Source: Mesaphorura yosii (Eukaryota > Arthropoda > Collembola > Poduromorpha > Tullbergiidae). From it: 64,000 nucleotides of DNA. The notes beneath the pieces were generated by a model, which saw nothing but the letters and a program-made list of their open reading frames with translations, was not told the DNA's origin and did not search any database. Every line of letters begins with the position of its first letter. Within the stretch, counting starts at the first letter, position 1. Where the stretch lies: assembly GCA_009869945.1 (NCBI GenBank), contig WIXG01000001.1:62001-126000 (forward strand), in the 5' to 3' direction. Shown in pieces: positions 1 through 9,636 of this stretch. The position numbers were made by a program, and so were the translations under genes.

Positions 1-41
1 TTGATAACGTAGTCCAAAGGGCGATGGGAAATGTATCTTAC

Positions 42-391
42 GTCACGGCGAATGAAATCTCCGGAACGTCCGGGAGTGATGGGACTTCAGTCGTCCAGCC
101 CCATGGAATAAGCAGGTCGATTTTCCTCACGTAGAAACGACCGCGTGTTGCGGCGAAAAGATGTTCGGAGAAATCCTGAATGCGCTCATGAACATTTCGC
201 AAGTAATTCACCATGTCAATGGGCCAAATCCCCGTCTCTGGGCTGACGGCGATGACCATATGATACCCACCATCTTTTGAAAGTTTAACAATATCAGGCT
301 CAGCAGCAGTAGCCGAGAATTGGTTTGAGAAAGAAACGAGAAGACTAATTGCTAAAAGTACGTGCTTGACCGAGCACGCTATTCTAAACAT
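42..391 (-). CDS. CLCA-like protein, first coding exon (partial, runs off left edge)
   Basis: First exon of a gene resembling the calcium-activated chloride channel regulator (CLCA) family: secreted or membrane proteins with an N-terminal metallohydrolase-like domain that self-cleave and modulate chloride currents. The reverse-strand ATG at 391 opens a signal peptide (hydrophobic core LLAISLLVSF, about residues 12-21). The mature N-terminus carries the CLCA-type pattern GGYHMVIAVSP, then LFAATRGRFY and IDLLIPWGW, matching the family's 'GGY..V.AI.P', 'LFEAT..RF(Y/F)' and 'ILIP..W' blocks. A consensus donor (GTAAGA on the reverse strand, at 36-41) ends the exon in phase 2, so the remaining exons lie left of base 1. 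The rest of the family (VWA domain, FN3) cannot be checked here. The family call rests on one exon only. Confidence 0.72.
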
Positions 392-1105
392 GGTGGACTA
401 ATTGAGAGTAGGAATTCGCAACCACTGATGGACAAAAAGCTGAACAGGGATTAACTTGTAGTCGTACTTTGATACTGAATTGATTTGCGTCCAGTTCGAC
501 TCGGTTAAATACTGCTTGCTTGTTTACATTTCTGCTGACTGCGTTAGAGTCTATCCGCAGCAGTGGTAGCTGATCAATTCCGTCGTAGCAAGATGGGGAA
601 GTTTGGCCTCAGTGTCAAGTTCAATGTTAACCGGAAAAGCTGAGAAAACTCGGAAATAAAAGACCAATTAAAAGGCGAAACAGTAATTGGTTCCGACTGA
701 TCTGCATTTACAAAGTTCGTTCGCTCGGGTTTCATAGGATTACTCCCTGCTCATTAAATAAGGAAAACTGAGGGAATTCGATCCTGTGAGTCAAAAAAGT
801 TGAATCACCGGCCAGTTTTCAGGAAATGTTCCATTAATTAGTGCAAATGTTAATTAAGGTCTACGTCCGAGTTTCATGTTCACGGGCACGGAACGGAGAA
901 GCAGACATGGCCTTCGTCCACATATTTACTTTTGTAAGGTAAACAAAAACAAATCTGGGCACCCGACAGTTTATTACTCCCGTGTATCGACTCATCGTTT
1001 TACAGACAGGCGTGCGTACTAACTCGTAATCAGAACAAGCACGTTGTAAAGATAAGACTCAGAGTCCATCAATCAAACGCAGTCAATTGTCACCATCAAA
1101 ATGAT
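392..1105. other. intergenic region between CLCA-like and DUF389 genes
   Basis: No open frame with coding character. It should contain the promoter and 5' UTR of the leftward CLCA-like gene and the 3' UTR/terminator region of the DUF389 gene. No clear TATA box or repeat was recognised. Confidence 0.5.
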
Positions 1106-4100
1106 TCACTTTTTTACTGTCTTCTTGGTGGCGCTTCCCTTCAAAGCTGTTGATTTTGACAAATGCGGTCGACGGGGTTTGACGGAAGCCTTACTCTTGG
1201 TGTGGGACATCTTCTCACCCTCCTCGACCTCCTCCTCGGTTTCTCCCTTCCTTCCTCCAAATAAGCGCCCTATTGCAGAGAAGATGCCGCTGCCACCACC
1301 ACCAGCGGCGCCCTCTCCTCCTCCGCTTTCGGTGTCCTTCGCCTTCTTTGCTGCTTGCGGTTCAGCATCTTGAGCAGTCGTCTGCAGAAAGAAATATGTA
1401 ATGTCTCACAAGGAGACGGTACAGGCTGTCCGATTCAAAATCGACCCAAAATTATTTTCGTGCTAACTTATGACCTAAAACAGTCAGAAGTGTGCCCTCA
1501 GTTTACACAACGCTCAAAGGAGCCAAAGTTATTGCAAAAGAGTCTTTGATTCCGTGCATTGAAATAGGCATTAAAAAAACATTTTGTTTGTAATTTTATT
1601 TCATGCCATTTGTTTGTTACTATTTTGTTTATTTTAAGGGAGCGGTACGTAAAAATTGTTGTTTCCCATAAGGAATTGCTGATTTCCACATTTGTGAAAA
1701 TTCTTTTTGCAATAACTTTGGTTCCTTTGAGTGTTGTGTGAGCTGAGACCACTTTGCGGATTTCAGGGCAAAGGTTATTACCCAAAAATTTAGGACCGAT
1801 TTTGAGCTGGACAGCCTGTACCGTCTCCTTGTCAGTAATTAGTATTGTGGAGTCCCACAGCCCAGTCAATTTACATCGAGAATATTTCCAGATGCTCCAA
1901 ACAAGTTTCGCTGTGTGACTTGTGCGAATATGCGATCGTTCTTGAGCTCGTCTCGCACTTCGGCTCCATTGTCAATTTTGTTAAGCTCGTTGTAAATCTC
2001 TTGTTTGCTGTAAAACGGAAGTTGCTCGATCATCTGAATCTAGCTTAAAATAGAAATCAGCATACTTAAACGTTCCGTGGACTTTATTGTAGTCTCTCAT
2101 TGCTTTGAGATCTTCCTTCCAGAATCGATTCATAGTTTTTCGGGTAGTGTGTGGAGCAACTTCCTTAATCTGTCGAGTCAAATGACAACGGGTGAACGGC
2201 ATTTGCGGATGAGGTGGGAAAGAGACCAAACCTTCAGAAATATTGCGCCAACACACAAAATCAACGCGATGTTAACTACGGTCAATCCGAAACTACAGAT
2301 GCCCATTATCGCGAACTCCATGGCCACATTATTCGGGCAATAAATGGCCTCCCGCCCACGCGTATGGTCATCCACTAGCTGTCGTGTTTCAGCGTGATTC
2401 CCAAGACAGCTGACGGTTGCGTACTCACCGGAGTGAATGGCGTGGACGAAGGCGACTCCCCACTCCATGCCTGGGCAAAGTTAAAAGTGCAAAACTTTGT
2501 CAAAGACATTTATAATGCACCTTCAACCGGATGTATTCATAATACCTGCATTGACAGCAGGTGGCAACAATGACGCGGATATCGCTACTCCGACGAGGGA
2601 CCCCGCGTTACCAGCCAAAATACTCAAGGCGACGCCAGCACCACTTGGAATGGCGACAAATGCACCTGAAATGAGAGTAGCAAGCCATTGAGCGAGAGCA
2701 AGTAAGCACACGATTAGACCGGGTACCGTCAGGAGTCCGAAAGACACGATTCCGAACTACTTCCAATCTACGATTCGATTCGGACTTGTGACTTTCGGAC
2801 TCAAGTACGGTTGGCCTGAACGACCATTCGGACTGGGAGTAGTTCCGAATCGTGTCTTTGGGACTCGTGACATATAACCGGTTAGACTATACTCACCTAC
2901 TATCATTCCTCTCAATTGTGACCGTGCTTCCATCTCCAACGTCGGCCATCTCTCTATTTTTGCCCACGGGCCCTCGAATGGATGCCAGGCCACCGAAACT
3001 GAAGGTTCAAAACGCGTCAAATAAAATCTCCGTATTATTTGCTGTAGTTGTTTGTGGATTTATCAAGCGATGTCACCTCCAAAAACGAATCCAACGAGGA
3101 AACAAATGCAGATGCCCACCAGCTCGCCTATAACTCCTGTCTTAATAAGCTTCTTGTCTTTAATCACAGCGCCGAAGCATCCGGCTATGATTGGACCCAT
3201 CAGAGGCGAGATCAGCATACTTGCAACAAGATTAACGGAGCTGTTTTCGAGTAATCCGAGTGCCGCGATAACCGCGGCGATATTGATCAGGACAATGTAG
3301 TCAAACGTGATGACCGCGTTGTTCTGCACTGATTGGACCACTTGCGCTACTGTCAGGCGTGATTTTATTGACGCAATGAACTTCGACCTGAATGTGTTCT
3401 TTTCCCTGGAGTACAAATCGACGGTGAGAAATCATCCACGGCTTATTGTCTTATTGCAATCCTCACTCTTTATTATCAGATTCTCCGAGTAACTCTTGTT
3501 CCTTTTTCTGACGCTCCTCTTGATGACGGTTGTAATACACCACAGCAGCACACACGCTTCATATTGAACAATTATAATAACACCAACGTCCACAATAACA
3601 ACTAACGTCACTGGCTTTTCTTACCTCAGCGTTGATTCGTATTTTATTCCAATTCCTAAAGCCGTCATGCTATTGATAATCGCCTCTGAGCGTGACGCGG
3701 CTACAGTGAATGAAACCTGCGCGAAATTCCCGTCCACTGAAGTGGACCACGTTGCGTCGTATATCACAAATCTCTTCAAACATTCTTCCAAGTGCTGTGA
3801 ATAATTGGGTAACCTAATCAGTCAGGTGTAAGGTGAAGGATTGGGAAGTTTTGATCTCACCTTTTCGAGGTACGTGTTGCTGATGGCATCTTCAATGAGT
3901 TTCTGCTCTATCACTGCCGAATCGATGCTCTTCCGCTTGTTCTTATCAGCGTCCTTCACTTCGTCTTCGGGATAAATCGCCATCGAGTCCTTTGACACGA
4001 CTATATTCACTTTCCTGCCCTCCGCGGTGGCTTCGTACACATCAACCGTTGACACAGCTCGGGTTGGCAGAAGGGAGGATGCTTCCGAAATCATCGTCCC

Positions 4101-4395
4101 TCCTCCAAGAATTTCGCCCTCGATCACTGCAGCCACTTCGGACGACTTGATTGTGCTCCGTTTTCGAGCCGTGGCTAATCCAGACGCCATATTTGTAGGG
4201 AGATTCTTCTTTGCACTAGGAGATTAATAACATGCTCAGCTCAACCTTGATTATTGATGGCTCTATTGTCTGTTATGAATGCGACACAACTCACATATCA
4301 TCAGTCTCCTGCATGACAACAATTTGCTTTTCTTTTTGACGAAGTGACACTTCATACGCTCTAGTTGGGACATTGATGTAGAAAAGAGAACCCAT
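1106..4395 (-). CDS. DUF389-family multi-pass membrane protein, 11 exons, about 675 aa
   Basis: Polytopic membrane protein of the DUF389 family, common in bacteria and patchy in animals; its biochemical role is unknown. Exons (reverse order): 4295-4395, 3861-4215, 3625-3794, 3467-3556, 3077-3405, 2897-2998, 2546-2665, 2232-2470, 2083-2169, 1875-2033, 1106-1381; these sum to whole codons. The start is an ATG at 4395. The protein has an N-terminal ACT-like half ending FTVAASRSEAIINSM. The membrane core follows: IAALGLLENSSVNLVASMLI with SPLMGPI, then FVAIPSGAGVALSILAGN and SLVGVAISASLLPPAVNAG, the classic DUF389 signatures. The tail is Gly/Lys-rich. Two introns hold foldback elements. The exon 9/10 junction (donor GTCCAC) is the weakest splice. 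The gene diverges from the murE-like gene. Confidence 0.85.
1408..1832. repeat. foldback (MITE-like) element, about 140-nt imperfect inverted arms
   Basis: Lies in the last intron of the DUF389 gene. The left arm (about 1408-1545) and the reverse complement of the right arm (about 1694-1832) start with the same 24 bases, beginning ACAAGGAGACGGTACAGG. Similarity continues through CTCAAAGGA.CCAAAGTTAT near the inner ends, with substitutions and small indels. A loop of about 150 bp separates the arms and there is no transposase. A TA dinucleotide lies just outside each end region, so a TA target duplication is possible but not certain. Confidence 0.75.
2728..2871. repeat. short palindromic foldback element, 37-nt arms
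   Basis: Lies in intron 6 of the DUF389 gene. Arm 2728-2764 is nearly the reverse complement of 2835-2871, with about four mismatches in the core AAAGACACGATTC.GAACTA. The 70-bp spacer repeats the octamer TTCGGACT three times. It would form a stable hairpin in pre-mRNA. Confidence 0.75.
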
Positions 4396-5191
4396 TTTCA
4401 AGGAGCGGAGGGACTGGGACCGAAGCAGGCAAATCTAAGGATGTTGATTATCAGATTTGTCAGTGCGACATGGGCTGGCAATTCACGGATGAATCTACGA
4501 GCTTTCGTTGGCATTGGGTGAAGCGTTATTCGAATAAACTTGGTGATTCAGGTTGTTAATTTATTAACTTTTTATTTTCCTTTGCGCATAAAGCATGTGC
4601 ATGAGTCGTTTGCATTTGACCTGTTGCAAGTCGCATCGACGAAACGGACCTCAGTTCCAAACAGGGTTCAGAATGGTTTCATATCACAATGGTGACCAAC
4701 CTCGTGTCATGATTTCTTAAAATACCACAGAGGCAATAACGTTCAACACTCTCAATAAATTATTTCTGGCCACGGGGTCCGTCATCAGTCTGCTGTAGAT
4801 TCTCACCACTTCTGCTTTTTAAACTGTTTATAATTACGGCAAATCGTCTCATCGTGTCATTGGACGTGATGAATGAACGTTCTTAATTAGAGCATGCAAC
4901 AAGAATATTCGGTACGTACGAAAGAAGACAAGAAAAGCCGTTGTGGTCAGACTTGCTAGGAGACAGACGCTCACTGTCTTGTCTTTTGATAAGATGCGGC
5001 CGTGAGCCTGAACTTTGCGCGCGTACTGAATTCATTAAGCAGCACAATCTTATTAGCAAGCTATTAGTTAGTCAGCCTCAAAAGACACAGCGATCATCTA
5101 ATTTTTTGGAAGGTTAAATTGAATTTCCTCTTGGCATCGCCTCAGTCTCGCTCTGGTCATTAAATAAGTTAGTTATTTAAGACTTAGCACC
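4396..5191. promoter_or_regulatory. shared upstream region of divergent DUF389 and murE-like genes
   Basis: About 800 bp separates the two divergent start codons, so both promoters must lie here (unless one gene has a distant untranslated exon). The sequence is AT-rich with animal-like composition and contains no open frame of note. The murE-like start sits in ACCATGA, a good animal initiation context with purine-rich sequence upstream and no bacterial Shine-Dalgarno motif. No clear TATA box or initiator was assigned. Confidence 0.45.
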
Positions 5192-6853
5192 ATGAAATTG
5201 ATTAGCCTCGATCGCATTCTTGTGTCTCTTCCGGAACTTAAACTACAAAGGAACTCGAATGGAGAAGAAATTGGTGTACCCGAGGAAATTTTACTGTCGG
5301 GACTTACAAACGATTCAAGAAAAGTAAAGCGAGGTTACATTTTCGTTGGATTGCCTGTGTCCACCTCAAGTTGTAGTTCTGATCCAGAAAGACTGCAAGA
5401 CTACATAGAAGATGCAATTTGTAGAGGTGCTACAGCTGTGATAGTGGAAACCAAGTGGTTTCGCATCCTAGAACACGCGCGGGTGCCTGGAATAGCTTAC
5501 CTAACAACACCCAACTGCTTCAAAACACTCTCCGATTTATCTATTTTGTTTTATCGGTCGCATCCTCGGTGCCTCATCGCCGTGACCGGCACCAACGGGA
5601 AAACATCCACTGTGTCTTTCGTGCGACAAATGCTCGGGCATCTTGGTCACAGAGTCGCTAGCCTGGGTACACTTGGATTGCAAGCAGAAAATGTACCGGA
5701 ACTTGATTCTCCAGTGGCTGAGTTTGAAAGTGGAAACACGTCATTGTACGCCCCTGACTTCCATCGTTGTGTGTACGCATTGGCTGAAGAGTACGCGGTG
5801 GCGTGCTTGACATTTGAGGCCAGCAGCCATGGGCTGAAAGAATACCGAGCTCATGGAGTGAAAGTGCAGATCGCCGTATTCACAAACCTAACACAAGACC
5901 ACTTGGACTACCACCAGGACATGGAGGACTACTTCAAATCTAAGTGCAGACTATTCAGCGACTTGTTAATTGATAGTGGAGTTGCCTTTCTGAGTAATCG
6001 ACTCACTTCTGAGCAGATGCAGATCGTCCGTGATATATGCACGAGAAAACAGGTGAAAGTTTGGATCTACGGTCAAGACAGGGGCGACTTGTACTTCAAA
6101 GTGAACAAAACTGTTGCCGACGCTAGCGTCGTGTTCAATTTATGGGGAAATGAGCACTCTCTTGCCAGCGACATCCTTCGAAGGTTTCCAGTATTCCAGA
6201 TTGAGAATATTCTCGTCGCATATGGCGTTGTTGCCTCATTGCACCTGTCGTCGATGCTGTCCACATCTGAGTTGACACGGAGCCTAGATAAACTACTGAA
6301 GGAGTTGCCAACATTCATAAAATGCGTGCCTGGTAGGATGGAATACATCGGCACCTCTCTGCCATCACTGGGAAAAGTATTCGTGGATTTCGCACACACG
6401 CCGGACGCTTTGGAAATTGTGTTACGTGGCTGTCGTGAGTCCCAAAATGCAGAGCGAGACAGACTCATCGTAGTTTTCGGATGTGGAGGAAATCGAGACG
6501 GGACAAAACGATGCAAAATGGGAACGGTTGCAGCCACATACGCATCACACATTGTCGTCACAGATGACAATCCAAGGAAGGAAGATCCGGGTCAAATACG
6601 AAGGCAAATACTTGAAGGATTATCCGATTTCATATCTGAGGCAAGCGCAGGAAGACGTGTCAAACACGAAGTGCACGAGATCGGCGACCGGAGAAGCGCG
6701 ATTCGGTTTGGGATTGACTGTTTGCAGGCTGCAGCAGACATCTGCTTGGTCGCCGGAAAAGGAGCGGAACAGTACCAAATAATTGGCAACGTGCGGCATG
6801 AATTTAGTGATAAACAAGCTGTTATTGATTTATTGAAAGAAATGAGACAGTAA
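5192..6853 (+). CDS. murE: MurE-type UDP-MurNAc-tripeptide ligase, intronless, bacterial origin
   Basis: Homolog of UDP-N-acetylmuramoyl-L-alanyl-D-glutamate-2,6-diaminopimelate ligase, the ATP-dependent enzyme that adds the third residue to the peptidoglycan stem peptide. 553 residues versus about 490-500 in bacteria. Visible motifs: TNDSRKVKRGYIFVGL (39-54, UDP-MurNAc side), P-loop TGTNGKTST (132-140), EASSHGL (209-215), FTNLTQDHLDYH (230-241), YFKSK with the likely carbamylated lysine (K251), GRME (381-384), VDFAHTPDALE (398-408), FGCGGNRDGTKR (429-440), DDNPRKEDP (458-466) and AGKGAEQYQI (521-530). DNPR is the meso-diaminopimelate-type signature; the usual GKGHE reads GKGAE. There is no intron, frameshift or obvious targeting peptide. 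Flanking genes are multi-exon animal genes. The motif style (RQMLGHLGHRVASLGTLG, EASSHGL) is reminiscent of alphaproteobacterial MurE; this is inference. Confidence 0.95.
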   Translation: MKLISLDRILVSLPELKLQRNSNGEEIGVPEEILLSGLTNDSRKVKRGYIFVGLPVSTSSCSSDPERLQDYIEDAICRGATAVIVETKWFRILEHARVPGIAYLTTPNCFKTLSDLSILFYRSHPRCLIAVTGTNGKTSTVSFVRQMLGHLGHRVASLGTLGLQAENVPELDSPVAEFESGNTSLYAPDFHRCVYALAEEYAVACLTFEASSHGLKEYRAHGVKVQIAVFTNLTQDHLDYHQDMEDYFKSKCRLFSDLLIDSGVAFLSNRLTSEQMQIVRDICTRKQVKVWIYGQDRGDLYFKVNKTVADASVVFNLWGNEHSLASDILRRFPVFQIENILVAYGVVASLHLSSMLSTSELTRSLDKLLKELPTFIKCVPGRMEYIGTSLPSLGKVFVDFAHTPDALEIVLRGCRESQNAERDRLIVVFGCGGNRDGTKRCKMGTVAATYASHIVVTDDNPRKEDPGQIRRQILEGLSDFISEASAGRRVKHEVHEIGDRRSAIRFGIDCLQAAADICLVAGKGAEQYQIIGNVRHEFSDKQAVIDLLKEMRQ

Positions 6854-6883
6854 GTAATGAGGAATGAGTAAAGATTAAACTAG

Positions 6884-8919
6884 TTACGAAGCGAGAATTT
6901 CAACTGGCTCAAGCACGAACGCCTCTGCCTGGAGCCGCTTTCTACGTTTTTCTTCGGTGATTTTCTCCATTGCGACTCGCTTCATCCGTTCATCTCGCAA
7001 CTTGAAGAATTGCGTTTGTCGAGCCAGAATCCGTTTGTCCTTTATTCCCCGCTTGATGCAGAAGCGAATATAGGCCATGCGTAAATACTGTTCGATGTCA
7101 GGGTACATTGTGATGTCGTTCAGTGTCTCATCGTACTTCTTGATGATTTTCCCGACTTCGTCCGGCCTCAGGGGCTTGCCTTTTGTCTCGTAGTGATCCA
7201 CGAGGGTTTTGAGAACGGAGTAGAGCGCAGTGCTAAATGCGTTGCGGTAAGAATTCTTCTTCTGGATGAAGGATGAATTTCTCGCGTCCAAATCCTGATT
7301 GAGTTGTCGATCCCTTTCCGCCTTGATGAACCAATTGAGTCGTCGCCAGTAGAACGGTTTGCGAACCATGTACAGGCGATAGAGCACGATTCCAACTTTC
7401 ACCACAAGCAAGCAATGGAAAATCACTTGAGCTTGGATTATGGGTCCCACGTTGCCATTCTTCGCATTGAACCTGGCATGACAATGACGAAGATTAAATG
7501 AATCGATGAATTTCGCATTCACTTAACGGAATTGAGCATTCAGCACTGCTTGGCTTACCTGGCGCTAGTAAATGCTGGAAGTGGAGCCAGGATGCAAAGC
7601 CACAATTGTGTCTTTAGCCAGTAGGACAAAAACCTCCAATTACTCCGTCGCAGGGTGAAGATGAGGTTGACAGAATTGATCATGCTAACACAGTAGTAGA
7701 AGACTTCAATCTGGTACGGGTGGATGATAGACTCATTGCAGTTGAGCTGCTGCTTTGCTCTGAAGTACGTCATCCACATTTGGTAGGTGTAGATACGGAA
7801 GAGGATGTAATACGTGAGCACGTAATCGTATAGACCGACGAGCACGGTGGTCCACTTGACCACGGTCGCAAAAAGGGACGTTCTTTTGATCCCGTGATGA
7901 TAGGACGCGTGAATTTTGTATAGCTCTTTTCGAACGCTCTTCGGTGCGTAGCAGTCAATGCACTCTTCCGACTCCGAACTCGAGTCCCAGTTTCTGGTCA
8001 GCTTGTGGCACACGCGCTCGTGACGACGAGCTCGAGTGACGGCGGCTTTAATGATGGCCTTCTTTTGGTAGTTCATGATTTCCAAGGGCCCGTACGCAGA
8101 GTCAAGTTTTCCTTCGTGTTCCTTCTTTGCCCGGCTCAGCTTCTGCTTAATGGTTTCAGGAGGAAATTCATGGTACTTGTCCAGCTTCCGATACTCGCTC
8201 TCTTCGGCATGTCGACTGAAATCGAATCCACTCAGAGCCTCATGTATTTGCTCCTCAGTAGTTTCCTCCTCCGGCAGGTCGGAAATGTCGTTGGTGAGCG
8301 TGATGGCTTTCAGAAACCGTTTGACCTCTTCGGTTTTTTCAGCCTCTGACTTTTTTGGCTTCTTGGTACTTTCTTCTGTCGAGATCGGTCGGGGTGTTCT
8401 TGGTAGAGCTTCTTCGAGCCTCACTGCAGGTTTGGAGCTGGGCGTTGGATTTGGTTTGGATTTTCGAACCGGACTTCTGCCTGTTCGCTGTGCGGTTTTG
8501 ATCCTGCAAACCGAACAATCACCTGCAATAATAATTTTAAATAAATAATAATTTATAAATCAACTTCTTCATTGGCTTAGACATTCTGGGCTGGCTAGCC
8601 CCTGTTGATTTGCTGCGTTTTCTCGATTTCCGCGATGTATTTGACCAGCGCTGTGTTTTCTGGTCCGAAGACTCTCGTTGCTGTGGTCCAGGCTCCAGTG
8701 GCTCGTTTGCGTCCGTCGAACTACCACCCAACTGAATGTTGTAAAGCGAGTCAAACACGGATTTCTTGGTAACATTTCTGTGGAAGAACGTTCATTCAAT
8801 AATTCCAATCGCACTTATTTATATGCTTATACGAGAAAGCCGGAGAACTTTCTACGAGACGGAACTTACTTGGTTTTGTCGCCATCTCGACTCTTTCGCC
8901 CCTTCTGGTTTGAACTCAT
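6884..8919 (-). CDS. unrecognised multi-pass membrane protein, about 598 aa, 4 exons
   Basis: Exons 8870-8919, 8565-8777, 7559-8503, 6884-7472; phases match and the total is 599 codons. I do not recognise the family. The first ~300 residues are charged and low-complexity (Lys/Glu-rich, SDQKTQRWSNTSRKSRKRSK). Then come hydrophobic stretches compatible with about four to five membrane segments (around VVKWTTVLVGLYDYVLTYYI, EVFYYCVSMINSVNLIFTL, TQLWLCILAPLPAF, AQVIFHCLLVVKVGIVLYRL) and a C-terminal helical, Arg/Lys-rich cytoplasmic tail. The first ATG in good context is at 8919; an upstream in-frame ATG at 9084 exists but a likely acceptor (TTTGTGCAG) lies between them. The stop is 30 bp from the stop of the convergent murE-like gene, so the two 3' UTRs must overlap. 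Confidence 0.8.
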
Positions 8920-9636
8920 GGCCAGGAGTTCTGTAGTTTCAGCCACTGCACAAATTAGAATTGGCAAAACCGAGACATGTGCAAGAACCAAATGGTCAAA
9001 CATCAATAAAGCCACGGAATCAGAGAACGACAATTTATTTACTTGGATTTCAGTCTCAGTCCGTGCAAACTTGCAAGATGCCAATCCGTTTCATATTGGA
9101 TTACAGCGTAACGCGACGAGCGCGAGACCCGTTCCGCCTTGGAGGCGCAACGAGTTTAATTCTTGGCTCCTTCATCGTATGAAATTGCGGCTTCATGGAA
9201 ACATGCAGCTTCAAGCTAGATCTTTTCGAAGGTAGTAAATTAATTATGAAGATTTCGCACGAATTGATGCCGACTTTGCGAACATTATCATTATGACACA
9301 TCTTTTCGCATCAGTTTGGTGTGGAGAGCAATGCTGATGTGTTACGAAGTGCAGTTTCAATAGGTTTGCAGATCGCGTTCATTTTCAATGTTGTAAGATG
9401 CATATTTGAAACGTTTCTCGCAGACTGATAACATTTAATGTTTTTATTAAGGTATTTATGGTACAACGTATTTGTTTTAGAATTGCGGTGTCAACTAAAG
9501 TAGAAAAGTATATCAAGTTAAAGTTGAAGTAAGTGAAATTAAAATCGAGACTAAAGAAACAAGAACAGAATTTCTTATAAAGATTGAAGATACAGAGAAA
9601 GGCTAAGTATTTGGAGGCATAAAACGAGAATACAAT
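8920..9636. other. intergenic or 5'/3' UTR sequence
   Basis: Holds the upstream region of the membrane-protein gene and the 3' region of the l(3)mbt-like gene. Open frames here lack coding character. No repeat or RNA gene seen. Confidence 0.4.

Noticed and set aside
5192-6853. Idea that the murE-like segment is plain bacterial contamination
   Set aside because: The start context and flanks are animal-type, a spliced host gene ends 30 bp away, and no bacterial neighbour genes or Shine-Dalgarno site are present. Read-level confirmation is still needed.
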